From the NCBI GenBank assembly GCA_003242035.1, contig QBMC01000007.1, positions 1 to 59,723 on the forward strand: a DNA stretch of 59,723 bases. Direction: 5' to 3'. The translations under genes and the position numbers were made by a program. Shown here piece after piece: positions 33,933 through 42,132 of this stretch. Source of the stretch: Nodosilinea foveolarum. GTDB taxonomy: Bacteria > Cyanobacteriota > Cyanobacteriia > Phormidesmidales > Phormidesmidaceae. The notes under the pieces are model-generated. The model did not search any database, was not told the DNA's origin, and saw only the letters and a list, made by a program, of their open reading frames with translations. Position 1 is the stretch's first letter. Each line of letters starts with the position of its first letter.

Positions 33933-35345
33933 GTGCAGCTAAGATCTTTTAGGCTAAGAATTGCGTTGCTGTCGGTGGCTTTGGCCGGTGGGGCTTTGAT
34001 GAGCTTTGGCCTGATTGCTTGGCGGCTGATTTATTTTGAGAAAGTGAGTAGCCTAGACGCCAAGCTGAAGGGGCAAGTGCAGCAGATGACGCTGGCCCGA
34101 TCTCCTGAGTGGTGGGAGACGTTTGGCCAGGGGCTGCGGGATGAGCTGGGTACGCAGGGGAAGACGCCAATTACGCTGCTAGCGATGGATGACCAGGGGC
34201 GAACCATTTACTCGTTGAGTAAGGCGGAGTTGGGTAGCGCTAGCTTGGATATGAGTGCTTTACTAGGTGCCCCGATTGATTTGTCTGAAAATGATTCGAC
34301 AAGAGGGCTGACGCCGCCGTTTACGCGGAAGACGGCAACAGAAAGCTGGCGAATTGGAACGGTCAAGTCTAAGGCGGGTAAGGGAGCGATCGCGGTTAGC
34401 CTGAAAACCATCGATCAGGACATGGCGACTATCCGCAATATCTTTCTAGTCTCTATTCCAGGTACGTTGTTGTTGATTGCTGGCGGGGCCTGGGTGCTGG
34501 CTGGAAGTGCGCTACAGCCTGTTCGTAAGCTAACGAGCGTGATTCAGCAGGTGACGGCTAAGGGGCTAGACCAGCAGGTGCCGATTGGGAGCGCCGACGT
34601 AGAGTTTGTTGAACTGATTGAGGTGTTTAACCAAATGTTGGGGCGGCTGGAGCGTAGCTTTAAGCAGTCTTCTCGGTTTAGCGGCGATGCGGCGCATGAG
34701 CTAAAAACGCCGCTGGCGATTTTGCAGGGTGAATTAGAGCTAACGATTCAGCAGGCTGAGCCGGGGTCTGATTTGCAGCAGAGTTTAGGCATTTTGCTAG
34801 GTGAGGTATCGCGGCTAGGAGCCATTGTCCGTAAGCTGTTGTTGCTTTCTTTGGCCGATGCGGGGCAAATTAGCCTGCGGCAGGCGACGGTGGATTTGAA
34901 AGAAATTTTGGCGGTGCTGATAGAAGATATTGAGCTGTTAGCCCCTGAGTTGCCAGTGAAGCTGAAGCTAGATCAGGGTGATTTGAAGGTGAAGGGCGAT
35001 CGCGATTTATTAACCCAGGTTTTACAAAATCTCATTGATAATGCCATTAAATACAATCTGCAGCCGGGAAGTACTAGACAGTGGCTATCAATTGCTGGAG
35101 AGCGGCGAGGAAACGTGATGCAGGTAACGGTGGCAAATGCTTCTAGAGAGATTCCCTTGGGAGAGCGCGATCGCATTTTTGATCGATTCTATCGGGCGGA
35201 TCGCTCTCGCAATCGTAAGCGAGAAGGCTTTGGTTTGGGGTTAAGCTTATCGCGAGAAATTGCTCGGGCGCATCGAGGCGAGCTGTTGTTGGATGCAACG
35301 CAGAAAGGGGAGACATCGTTTACGTTAACGTTGCCTGTGGAGTAA
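33933..35345 (+). CDS. Membrane sensor histidine kinase
   Basis: 470 aa with a GTG start. Two membrane helices (~12-34 and 170-192) flank a ~135-residue sensor domain. A HAMP region follows, then HisKA with phospho-acceptor H255 in DAAHELKTPLAIL, and HATPase_c with NLIDNAIKYN (N box), an altered VANASREIP where G1 is expected, and FGLGLSLSREIARAH (G2). It is of the CusS/RppB group that normally partners an OmpR-type regulator, but none is adjacent. The orphan regulator at 12222-12896 is a candidate partner by elimination only. Confidence 0.9.
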   Translation: MQLRSFRLRIALLSVALAGGALMSFGLIAWRLIYFEKVSSLDAKLKGQVQQMTLARSPEWWETFGQGLRDELGTQGKTPITLLAMDDQGRTIYSLSKAELGSASLDMSALLGAPIDLSENDSTRGLTPPFTRKTATESWRIGTVKSKAGKGAIAVSLKTIDQDMATIRNIFLVSIPGTLLLIAGGAWVLAGSALQPVRKLTSVIQQVTAKGLDQQVPIGSADVEFVELIEVFNQMLGRLERSFKQSSRFSGDAAHELKTPLAILQGELELTIQQAEPGSDLQQSLGILLGEVSRLGAIVRKLLLLSLADAGQISLRQATVDLKEILAVLIEDIELLAPELPVKLKLDQGDLKVKGDRDLLTQVLQNLIDNAIKYNLQPGSTRQWLSIAGERRGNVMQVTVANASREIPLGERDRIFDRFYRADRSRNRKREGFGLGLSLSREIARAHRGELLLDATQKGETSFTLTLPVE

Positions 35346-35414
35346 AAGGGCGAGGAGAAGAACCAGAAAGAGAGAGATCTGTTACCTTTAAAGAACCTCT
35401 TTTGATGCTTTTTT

Positions 35415-36872
35415 ATGACTGTTGCTGCGCCGCTTAAATCCTCTATAGATAAAAGTCCTCAACCCTGGCACAAAACGTTCGAAGCACCCGCTCCAGAATT
35501 TGGCCCGGTGAATTTGGAGATTCTTTCAGGGCAAATTCCGGCAGGGCTGCAAGGCGCTTTTTATCAGAATGGGACGGGGCGGTTAGAGCGAGGTAGTCAG
35601 GCGGCGGGCCATTGGTTTGACGGTGATGGCGCAATTTTGCGGGTGGGATTTGCTGATGGCAAGGCAACGGGCACCTACCGCTATGTGCAAACTGAAGGCT
35701 ACAAAGCGGAGAGCGCAGCCGGTAAGTATTTGTACAGCAACTATGGAATGCGCTATCCGGGGCCGCTGTGGGAGCATGTTTGGGGCTTGCTAAAAGGCGG
35801 CAGCGTGAAGAATTCGGCTAATACTTCTGTGCTGGCTTTAGACCATAAGCTGTTGGCGCTGTGGGAGGCGGGAAATCCTCATAGCTTGGACTTGGAGACG
35901 TTAGAAACAATCGGCGAAGCGTCTTTGGGTTGGCTTAAGAAAAATCAGTCTTTTTCGGCCCATCCCCTTCGAGATCCGCTGAGCGGAGAGATTTATAGCA
36001 TTGGGGTAAATGCCCTTTGTCAGCTTTCTATTTACCGCTGCGATGCGGCTTGCAACCTGATTAAGCAGACGATGATTCCGCTGAAGTCTGTGCCGCTGGT
36101 GCATAGCTTTGTGATGGCGGGGCCGTATTTGGTGTTTGCGATCGCGCCGCTAAAAATGAACGCACTGCCGCTGTTGCTAAACCAAAAGTGCTATGCAGAC
36201 GCGATTCAATGGGACGAGGCCGGAGAGACCCGGCTAATTGTGGTCGATAGAGAAAGCCTAGAAGTAGTGAGCGAAGGCCGCGCGGAACCCTGGTTTCAGT
36301 GGCACTGCGGAAATGGCTGTGTAGAACCCGATGGCAGCGTTCGGCTAGACTTCGCTCGGTTTGATGATTTTATTGCGATTAACGAAGTGCTGCGAGAGGT
36401 GCCGTCTGGACGAATGGAATCGACGGCTTATGGTAGGCTGTGGTCGCTGCGACTAGATCCGAAAGCGGGCAAGGTGCTGAGCAATGAATGCGTGCTAGAT
36501 CGCGACTGTGAGTTTCCGCTAGTGCCTGCGGCAAAGGTCGGTCAGCCGTGGCAGCATACCTATGTGCTGATGCATCGGGACGGCGTGAAGACAGGTGAGG
36601 ACTGGTTCGGCGCGATTGGTCGGTTTGACTATGAGACGGGCGAGCTGAAGCAGGTGGATTTGGGTGCGGGCAACTATGGCTCTGAGGCTCTGCATGTGGC
36701 AGATACGCTAGATCCAGACCAGGGATGGCTGCTAGATGTGGTTTATCACTCGGTGGCTGAGCGCAGCGAACTGTGGGTGTTTGATGCGCTAACGATGGGT
36801 GAACCCGTTTGTCGGTTGGCGCTGCCGGGAACTGTTCCAATCGGGTTTCATGGCACCTGGCAGGCGGCCTAA
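35415..36872 (+). CDS. Carotenoid cleavage oxygenase
   Basis: 485 aa seven-bladed-propeller iron enzyme of the RPE65/CCD family. The four iron-ligand histidines are identifiable in context: FSAHPLRDP, VHSFVMAGPY, FQWHCGNGC and the C-terminal GFHGTW. Length and motifs resemble cyanobacterial apocarotenoid-15,15'-oxygenase (Diox1/ACO), which makes retinal from apocarotenals; other subtypes are possible. No signal peptide. It lies 70 bp after the kinase gene on the same strand, without obvious functional link. Confidence 0.9.
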   Translation: MTVAAPLKSSIDKSPQPWHKTFEAPAPEFGPVNLEILSGQIPAGLQGAFYQNGTGRLERGSQAAGHWFDGDGAILRVGFADGKATGTYRYVQTEGYKAESAAGKYLYSNYGMRYPGPLWEHVWGLLKGGSVKNSANTSVLALDHKLLALWEAGNPHSLDLETLETIGEASLGWLKKNQSFSAHPLRDPLSGEIYSIGVNALCQLSIYRCDAACNLIKQTMIPLKSVPLVHSFVMAGPYLVFAIAPLKMNALPLLLNQKCYADAIQWDEAGETRLIVVDRESLEVVSEGRAEPWFQWHCGNGCVEPDGSVRLDFARFDDFIAINEVLREVPSGRMESTAYGRLWSLRLDPKAGKVLSNECVLDRDCEFPLVPAAKVGQPWQHTYVLMHRDGVKTGEDWFGAIGRFDYETGELKQVDLGAGNYGSEALHVADTLDPDQGWLLDVVYHSVAERSELWVFDALTMGEPVCRLALPGTVPIGFHGTWQAA

Positions 36873-36911
36873 CTTTAAAAAAGTTTGGGATGTTTTAATA
36901 CCGTTTTCATA

Positions 36912-37181
36912 ATGTTCAATGCTGTGCGGTATTTTGAGCAGACCGTGCTAGCTCTTCTGCGGCGGCGGTGTGGTGTGCTTTTGGTGCGATCGCGCCATCA
37001 AGTCCATACGGTGCGCTTGGCGACGGGTGAATATTATGCGTTTGGGTTGGCGATCGCCCAAGTTGCCAAAAAGCACTCACCCATCATTGAAATCGCAGTG
37101 CTAGAAAGCCCAGGCTCTAGCCAAAACATGAGCAATGTGAACAACCACACTGTGGATATGGCATTGGGCAGCGATCGCTAG
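36912..37181 (+). CDS. Hypothetical protein, 89 aa
   Basis: Starts MFNAVRYFEQTVLALLRRRC at the ATG 36912; an upstream TTG at 36885 is less likely. The central part alternates strands and basic residues (VLLVRSRHQVHTVRLATGEY) and ends in a polar Asn/Ser-rich tail. No membrane helix, signal or known motif. I do not recognise the family. It is tail-to-tail with the Asr1405/Asl0597 gene, 40 bp between stops. Confidence 0.5.
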   Translation: MFNAVRYFEQTVLALLRRRCGVLLVRSRHQVHTVRLATGEYYAFGLAIAQVAKKHSPIIEIAVLESPGSSQNMSNVNNHTVDMALGSDR

Positions 37182-37220
37182 CTATATACCAGCTAAATAC
37201 CAGCTAAATGCATCGTAAAG

Positions 37221-37502
37221 CTAAACCAACGGTTTACCGCAAGGCTGTCTCCAGCTTCGATCCAATGTGTCTATAAGCATTTGTCTGGGCTGCGATACCC
37301 GCCTAATAATGCTCCATAGCTGTATTACTTCGTTAGCTGTTTTAATGTTTGCTTTTAAAGGTTGAAAGCCCCGACATTGACAAACAATATCCAGTTCTTG
37401 TAGGCGGTGATAGACTTGCCAGCGGTCTTCGCAATTAATGGTAAAGCTTGTAGAGGGTTGCTCCATGGGCTGTGAAGACGCTACAGAATTGGATAATGAC
37501 AC
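37221..37502 (-). CDS. Asr1405/Asl0597 family protein
   Basis: 93 aa. The core DRWQVYHRLQELDIVCQCRG followed by FQPLKANIKTANEVIQLWSI and LIDTLDRSW matches what I recall of the small cyanobacterial Asr1405/Asl0597 family, first named from Anabaena. Function unknown. It is soluble, with a disordered Ser/Gln-rich N-terminus. The family name is from memory and should be checked by search. Confidence 0.7.
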   Translation of the reverse strand: MSLSNSVASSQPMEQPSTSFTINCEDRWQVYHRLQELDIVCQCRGFQPLKANIKTANEVIQLWSIIRRVSQPRQMLIDTLDRSWRQPCGKPLV

Positions 37503-38011
37503 TTGAGATATCTCCGGCTGAGTAGAGGTTGAGAGAGTGATAAATAAAAGCTATTTTCAATTAGTTTTAGAAATAGGTGTTTTTTGATTTTGTATAGATG
37601 TGATGTCAATAGCGAAAGATGGACTATAGCTGGGCTGAGGCTGAGGGGATTGTCGGCGGGTAATGCTGTTAGTGAGAAAAACTTCTATTAGCATAGATAA
37701 GTAAAGCTGTAGACAATTGAATACAATGTTACCGGTTGCCAATATTGCTATAAGCGTTAGTAGAAGATACTTTCATTAGCAGTTTTGGAGAGTCAAAAAA
37801 AGAACGAATTGTGTCCTTCATCTTTCCTCTAGGTGCCGCTAGCTGACTAGCTTTGAAGGAATCTACTCAAACTTTTTTATTGAGAAATCATTTCAAATCA
37901 AAGCCAAAAAGCCTTTCCTGTCCGAAGATCCAAGATTCTCAATAAGGAACTATACTGTTATTCTGCGCGTCCAAGACAGGCGTTTGTAGACAAATAAAGA
38001 GGATCTAAATC
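37503..38011. other. Intergenic region upstream of dps
   Basis: 509 bp, AT-rich, between divergent genes. No frame with family resemblance. The last 20 bases carry AGAGGA, a good ribosome site for dps. No clear Fur or PerR box was found close to dps. Confidence 0.45.
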
Positions 38012-38548
38012 ATGGCTATCTCATCTGCTGTTATTACTCCATTCGGGCAAGTTGCTGATAATGCAATTCTGTTAGAAAAGTCGGTTACTGAACCCGTATG
38101 CGAAGGATTGAACATTGCGCTCGCTAGTTTTCAAGGCGTTTATGTGCAGTACCAAAAGCATCATTTTGTGGTTGAAGGGGCCGAGTTTTATCAACTTCAC
38201 CAGTTCTTTGAAGAAAGCTACGATGCGACTAAAGAGCACGTGCACGATATTGGCGAACGCCTGGATGGACTTGGCGGTGTACCCGTTGCCAATTTCGCAA
38301 CGCTCGCCGATTTGTGCTGCTTCGAGCAGGAACCTAACGGTACTTACGGCTGTCGCCAAATGGTAGAAAATGATTTGAAGGCTGAACAGGCACTTGTTCA
38401 GTTACTGCGTCGGAATGCGGCTCAAGCAGAAAGCTTGGGAGATAGAGCTACGCGCTATCTGTACGAAGGCATTTTGCTGAAGACGGAAGAACGCGCTTAC
38501 CACTTGAACCATTTCCTATTCTCCGATACGTTGGTGCAGTTGAATTAG
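38012..38548 (+). CDS. dps: Dps family DNA-binding/ferritin-like protein, His-type ferroxidase centre
   Basis: 178 aa four-helix-bundle Dps. It sequesters iron and removes peroxide. The ferroxidase ligands line up as H51 (QKHHFVVEG), H63 (QLHQFF), E67, H78 and E82 ([19 protein letters not shown]). Canonical Dps has Asp at positions equivalent to 67 and 78; the H78 replacement is as in Thermosynechococcus DpsA-Te, described with a zinc-binding three-His centre. The basic N-terminal DNA-binding tail of E. coli Dps is missing. A hairpin terminator follows. Context with futA and furA fits iron storage under stress. Confidence 0.88.
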   Translation: MAISSAVITPFGQVADNAILLEKSVTEPVCEGLNIALASFQGVYVQYQKHHFVVEGAEFYQLHQFFEESYDATKEHVHDIGERLDGLGGVPVANFATLADLCCFEQEPNGTYGCRQMVENDLKAEQALVQLLRRNAAQAESLGDRATRYLYEGILLKTEERAYHLNHFLFSDTLVQLN

Positions 38549-38637
38549 TACAGTTGAATTAATGAAGTTGAACGAGAAGATAGCCGTCTAATGGCTTGAT
38601 TCAGTTGAGTTGGTAATCGTCAGGCAGATATTTATTG

Positions 38638-38669
38638 AGCGGTGGCCTTTGTGGGATACCGCTTTTTTA
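38638..38669 (+). terminator. Terminator after dps
   Basis: AGCGGT (38638-38643) and ACCGCT (38658-38663), then TTTTTTA. The stem lies 90 bp past the stop. Confidence 0.75.
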
Positions 38670-38849
38670 TTAACCTGATTTTTAATGGGAAACGATCTCA
38701 TTAATTCATTTATACCTTCAGTTGATAATCAATGTCAAGAAAGTTCAGGCAAAGTTATCGCAGTCGCTTGATTAGTATTAGATCCCTTATTAACCCTTTT
38801 TTAATACAATGGTTCTCAATAGTGCTTAATAACGACTGTGGGAAGAAGC

Positions 38850-39509
38850 ATGGCGTCAAAAATGGCTGATTTAGAGAGTTCCTTTTGTTTAGTGGGCCGT
38901 TTTATCGCTTTCGTACCGGGAGAGAAATCGCCTTATCAGATGATTTCTCTAGACGTTTCTTTAGGCGACTCTTCGGCTGAGGCAACTCATTATCGGATAG
39001 TGCTAGACAAACATCTGCGTCGGATGATGTATCGCTATTTAAACCCACAAGACTGGCTGAAGGTAGTGGGTCATCGGGCGATGAATTTGCGCAGTGGTCA
39101 ACTGGAGTGGAAAGCGGCTGAAATTTTTAAGCTGTCTGCCCATCAGGTTTCTGCCTATCGGGTGTCTGCCTATCAAACGTCTACTCATTCATTGCCAGCA
39201 GTTACTTTAGCTGCTAAAGCTTCGGCTCCTGTTCGCGTACTGATTTGTCAGGCGTCTGACTGTCGGCAGCGGGGCAGTGAGGCTGTGAGCCGAGCTTTAA
39301 AGGAGGCGATCGCACAAGCTAATAGCTCCCAAGCTAATAGCTCTCAAACTAATAGCTCTCAAACTAATAGCTCCCAAAAAATTATGGTTCAATCGACAGG
39401 CTGTATGAAACGCTGTAAGGAAGGGCCTAATGTAGTAACGGTGCCCGGTGGACAGCATTGCCAAGTGTCTTTAGAAGGGGCGATCACGCTACTTCAAACG
39501 CTCTTATAG
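38850..39509 (+). CDS. Two-domain protein with C-terminal thioredoxin-like [2Fe-2S] ferredoxin
   Basis: About 219 aa. The N-terminal ~95 residues form an unrecognised beta-rich domain (FCLVGRFIAFVPGEKSPYQM, WLKVVGHRAMNLRSGQLEWK). The C-terminal domain is a thioredoxin-fold ferredoxin: VLICQASDCRQRGSE supplies two Cys and STGCMKRCKEGPNVVTVPGG two more, together binding one [2Fe-2S] cluster. Two linkers are built of 5-residue repeats (SAHQV/SAYRV/SAYQT, and SSQAN/SSQTN inside the ferredoxin domain). The start is ATG 38850, or 38862. Redox partner unknown. A terminator shared with futA follows. Confidence 0.78.
   Translation: MASKMADLESSFCLVGRFIAFVPGEKSPYQMISLDVSLGDSSAEATHYRIVLDKHLRRMMYRYLNPQDWLKVVGHRAMNLRSGQLEWKAAEIFKLSAHQVSAYRVSAYQTSTHSLPAVTLAAKASAPVRVLICQASDCRQRGSEAVSRALKEAIAQANSSQANSSQTNSSQTNSSQKIMVQSTGCMKRCKEGPNVVTVPGGQHCQVSLEGAITLLQTLL
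39135..39179 (+). repeat. 15-bp tandem repeat, three units, in frame
   Basis: Units TCTGCCCATCAGGTT, TCTGCCTATCGGGTG and TCTGCCTATCAAACG at 39135, 39150 and 39165 encode the interdomain linker SAHQV-SAYRV-SAYQT of the [2Fe-2S] protein. Confidence 0.85.
39319..39378 (+). repeat. 15-bp tandem repeat, four units, in frame
   Basis: CTAATAGCTCCCAAG and three near-identical units (CTAATAGCTCTCAAA type) at 39319, 39334, 39349 and 39364 encode a NSSQ(A/T) tract inserted between the two cysteine pairs of the ferredoxin domain. Confidence 0.92.
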
Positions 39510-39550
39510 TTTTTGTCACTTGAAGCTGATCCTTTCAACAAACGCCAAGA

Positions 39551-39587
39551 AAAAGCGCCAACCTCTGCTGAAGTTAGGCGCTTTTGT
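39551..39587. terminator. Bidirectional terminator between the ferredoxin gene and futA
   Basis: AAAAGCGCC (39551-39559) pairs with GGCGCTTTT (39577-39585). A and T tracts on both sides suit termination of both convergent genes. Confidence 0.85.
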
Positions 39588-39628
39588 CAGAGAGGAACTA
39601 ATCAGTTAAACAAAGCTAAAAGAGAGAA

Positions 39629-40681
39629 CTAGGCCCAGCCTACTCTGTCCATCAGTGCGACAGCGGCGACCTGGTTTTCGCCATAGGTTGAGACATTTAT
39701 ACTGTCGTCTTTGAAGGTGCCAAAGCCAGCAACAGCCGGTGCCAGCGCCACCCCTTCTACCACCGGATATTCATTGTTGCCTTTGGCAAAGAATTCTTGG
39801 GCCTCTGTCCCGGCTAGATATTCTAAAAACTTTTGAGCGGCCTCAGCGTGGGGGGCTGTGGCGACAACGCCCGCACCGCTAATGTTGACATGCGCGCCTC
39901 GGTCAGACTGATTGGGGAAGAAAACGCCTAATTGCTCGAAAACGGCCCGCTTTTTGGGATTTTCATCTTCGAGGTATCTCGGTAGGTAGTAAGTATTGGC
40001 GATCGCCAGTTCTCCCAATCCAGCCGCAGCCGCCTCAATCTGTGCGCTGTCGTTGCCTTCGGGCGATCGCGCAAAGTTTTTCACAAAAGCGGCGGCCCAA
40101 GTCTCGGTGGATTTTAGTCCGTTAGCTTCAATTAGAGAAGCTACCAAAGACTGGTTGTAGATGTTGTCTGAAGATCGAATCAAAATTTTGCCGCGCCAGC
40201 GAGGATCGGCTAAATCTTCGTAGGTGGAGAGTTCGCTAGACTCGACCATCGCTTTGTTGTACATAATGACGCGAGCGCGTTTGGAGAATCCGAACCATTT
40301 GCCGTCGGGATGCCGCAAGTATTCTGGAATTTTCTCGGTGAGTACGGTAGAAGAGATCGGCGCAAAGACGCCTGCTTGGTCGGCTCTCCATAGCATGCCA
40401 GCATCTACAGTCATAAACACATCGGCAGGGCCGTTAGCGCCTTCATTTTTTATTCGCTCTAGCAGCTCATCTGCCTTGCCCTCTAGCAAGTTAACGCGAA
40501 TGCCGGTACGGTCGGTAAATGTGTTGTAGAGGGTGTCGTCGGTGTTGTAGTGGCGAGACGAATAAAGGTTGACTTCGCCGGTTTGAGCGATCGCACCTGA
40601 GGGTCGAAAGATTCGAGTAGCTGCTAACGCTGCCGTGGCTGTCGCGCTGTACTTCATCAGCGCTCGTCGTGAAATTTTCAT
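39629..40681 (-). CDS. futA: Fe(III) ABC transporter substrate-binding protein (FutA/IdiA-like)
   Basis: 350 aa. A twin-arginine signal (ISRRALMKYSATATAALAA) suggests Tat export of a folded protein. The mature part starts near QTGEVNLYSSRHYNTDD and has the ferric-binding Tyr pair region NTYYLPRYLEDENPKKRAVF, typical of the FutA/IdiA/FbpA family. It would deliver Fe(III) to a FutB-FutC importer, which is not in the window, or protect photosystem II as IdiA does. A Fur-box-like sequence lies 50-70 bp upstream, and furA is upstream in the same direction. Confidence 0.9.
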   Translation of the reverse strand: MKISRRALMKYSATATAALAATRIFRPSGAIAQTGEVNLYSSRHYNTDDTLYNTFTDRTGIRVNLLEGKADELLERIKNEGANGPADVFMTVDAGMLWRADQAGVFAPISSTVLTEKIPEYLRHPDGKWFGFSKRARVIMYNKAMVESSELSTYEDLADPRWRGKILIRSSDNIYNQSLVASLIEANGLKSTETWAAAFVKNFARSPEGNDSAQIEAAAAGLGELAIANTYYLPRYLEDENPKKRAVFEQLGVFFPNQSDRGAHVNISGAGVVATAPHAEAAQKFLEYLAGTEAQEFFAKGNNEYPVVEGVALAPAVAGFGTFKDDSINVSTYGENQVAAVALMDRVGWA

Positions 40682-40730
40682 AGAGAGTGTTCTCGCAGGA
40701 AATACTAATGGGATGAAATCACTCTACTCT

Positions 40731-40750
40731 AATGAGAGTAATTCTTATAT
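40731..40750. promoter_or_regulatory. Fur-box-like site upstream of futA
   Basis: AATGAGAGTAATTCTTATAT, an AT-rich imperfect dyad of the kind found in cyanobacterial Fur-regulated iron promoters, 50-69 bp before the futA start. Assigned by eye; moderate match only. Confidence 0.45.
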
Positions 40751-40911
40751 AGAAAATAAAAATCCTTTTCATAGACAGAGTTTTGGAATGGAAAAGGCTG
40801 GAAAAATCTATGTTTATTGATAATAAATCTCAACGATTTGAGCAGGCGATCGCAGCCTTGATCCTGATGGGTCTTTCGTGTTCTAGCTGCTAATTACCTA
40901 CTTACCAACGT

Positions 40912-41385
40912 CTATATCGAGTTTTTGGCGGTGCAGCTAGTGCAAATTCCATAGAGCGTAAGCTGACAATCTAAAACCTGATAGCCTGCGTTCTGAGCCG
41001 TTTTTTCGCCAATATCGGCAATGGAGCTTTCGCTAAACTCCAGCGTCTGATTGCAGTTTAGGCACACTAGATGATGGTGATCGCGCAGCGGGCGGTTGAG
41101 TTCGTAGTGCTTGTGACCTTCGGCTAGTTCAAGTTCTCGTAATAGCCCAATCGAAACCATGAGATGCAGCGTTCTATAAACCGTAGATAAGCTGATGTGA
41201 TTCTCGACAGAGGCAGTTTCGCCCAAATCGTTTTTAATCAGCGTTGCGTGCAACTCTTCAGCACTCAGGTGCTCGCCTTGAGGAAGTGACATAAACAGGC
41301 CGAGCACTTTTTGTCGCTGAGCGGTCGAGCGATAGCCCCGATTGTTTAATTTGTCTTTAAGCGCCTGATCCGAGAGAAAAGTCAT
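40912..41385 (-). CDS. furA: Ferric uptake regulator FurA
   Basis: About 157 aa. Winged-helix DNA-binding domain (GYRSTAQRQKVLGLFMSLPQ, SLSTVYRTLHLMVSIGLLRE), then LELAEGHKHYELNRPLRDHH and HHLVCLNC, which supply regulatory metal ligands and a CxxC. A second CxxC is CTSC at the end. GEHLSAEELHATL and the hinge closely resemble Anabaena FurA as I recall it, rather than Zur or PerR. A 10-residue insertion (NDLGETASVE) lies before the recognition helix. It represses iron acquisition genes with Fe(II). Start taken at ATG 41383-41385; an earlier ATG at 41397 is possible. Confidence 0.85.
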   Translation of the reverse strand: MTFLSDQALKDKLNNRGYRSTAQRQKVLGLFMSLPQGEHLSAEELHATLIKNDLGETASVENHISLSTVYRTLHLMVSIGLLRELELAEGHKHYELNRPLRDHHHLVCLNCNQTLEFSESSIADIGEKTAQNAGYQVLDCQLTLYGICTSCTAKNSI

Positions 41386-41799
41386 GGTGCATTGCATTCG
41401 TATTAGTAGTCATTCTTATCTAGAAGCGGCAAGCAGGTCAAGTAATCAGCAGTAGATGAGTATCTAGATGAGTGCCCGTTTCCTGTTGGATAGGGACTTG
41501 AGGGCTTTTGGTCGATGGGATAATTGAATCCGCTTGAGAAATATCTAGGAATATGTCTTAATAACAATCTATAGATAAATTCCAGACAAATCCCATACTC
41601 CGAGCTAAATCGACGCTGCCACTAGATTGACGTTAATGAGATCTTATTTCAACTGATGTCTTTATAGATTATCTCTAATGCTATCTATTAACTTTTGATA
41701 ATTGTTTAAATCCTCTAATGTCTGGGGTTCTTGGCTTGATTTTAATAGGCTGGCGCAGTAATATTGACGGGAGTGTTTCCCAACTAAGGATGACATCTG
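41386..41799. other. Divergent intergenic region between furA and the TonB-like gene pair
   Basis: 414 bp, AT-rich, no credible gene. The furA-proximal end carries a Fur-like site at 41402-41420. TGATAATTGTTTAAA near 41696 could be a weak second site for the genes at 41800, but the match is too poor to annotate. Confidence 0.45.
41402..41420. promoter_or_regulatory. Fur-box-like site upstream of furA (autoregulation candidate)
   Basis: Read on the minus strand the site begins GATAAGAATGACTACTAAT and matches the classical 19-bp Fur consensus at 11 positions by hand alignment. Located 17-35 bp before the furA start, where autorepression would act. Confidence 0.45.
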
Positions 41800-42063
41800 A
41801 TGGATAACGCCCATTTTGATCCTGCTCATTGGAGCCATTGGCTGCTGATAGCGTGTTTTTTAACCATATCGGCTTGGGGTCTAATGCTTTCTTGGCAATG
41901 GAGCGCCGTGAATAGAACGCGCCGCAAGTGGAATCAGCGGTTGCAAGCTGAGCGCAGGCGCACTGAGTTGGCTCGCCAGTTGGCTGTGGACTCACCAGCG
42001 GTGTTGCGATCGCTGCCAAAGGTGATGCAATTGTCGGCGGCTCGCGATGCTTTGCGCAAGTGA
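41800..42063 (+). CDS. Small single-helix membrane protein
   Basis: 87 aa. One membrane helix (WLLIACFLTISAWGLMLSWQW, ~14-34) is followed by a strongly basic helical tail (NRTRRKWNQRLQAERRRTELARQL), giving an anchored cytoplasmic coiled segment. No known family recognised. It precedes the TonB-like gene by 69 bp on the same strand, so the two may be one operon. Confidence 0.55.
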   Translation: MDNAHFDPAHWSHWLLIACFLTISAWGLMLSWQWSAVNRTRRKWNQRLQAERRRTELARQLAVDSPAVLRSLPKVMQLSAARDALRK

Positions 42064-42132
42064 GTGGGCGATCGCTTCAAGCCAATACCTATTCGACTAA
42101 TGCTCCCTTAAAAACAACTCTCTTTACAGCTA

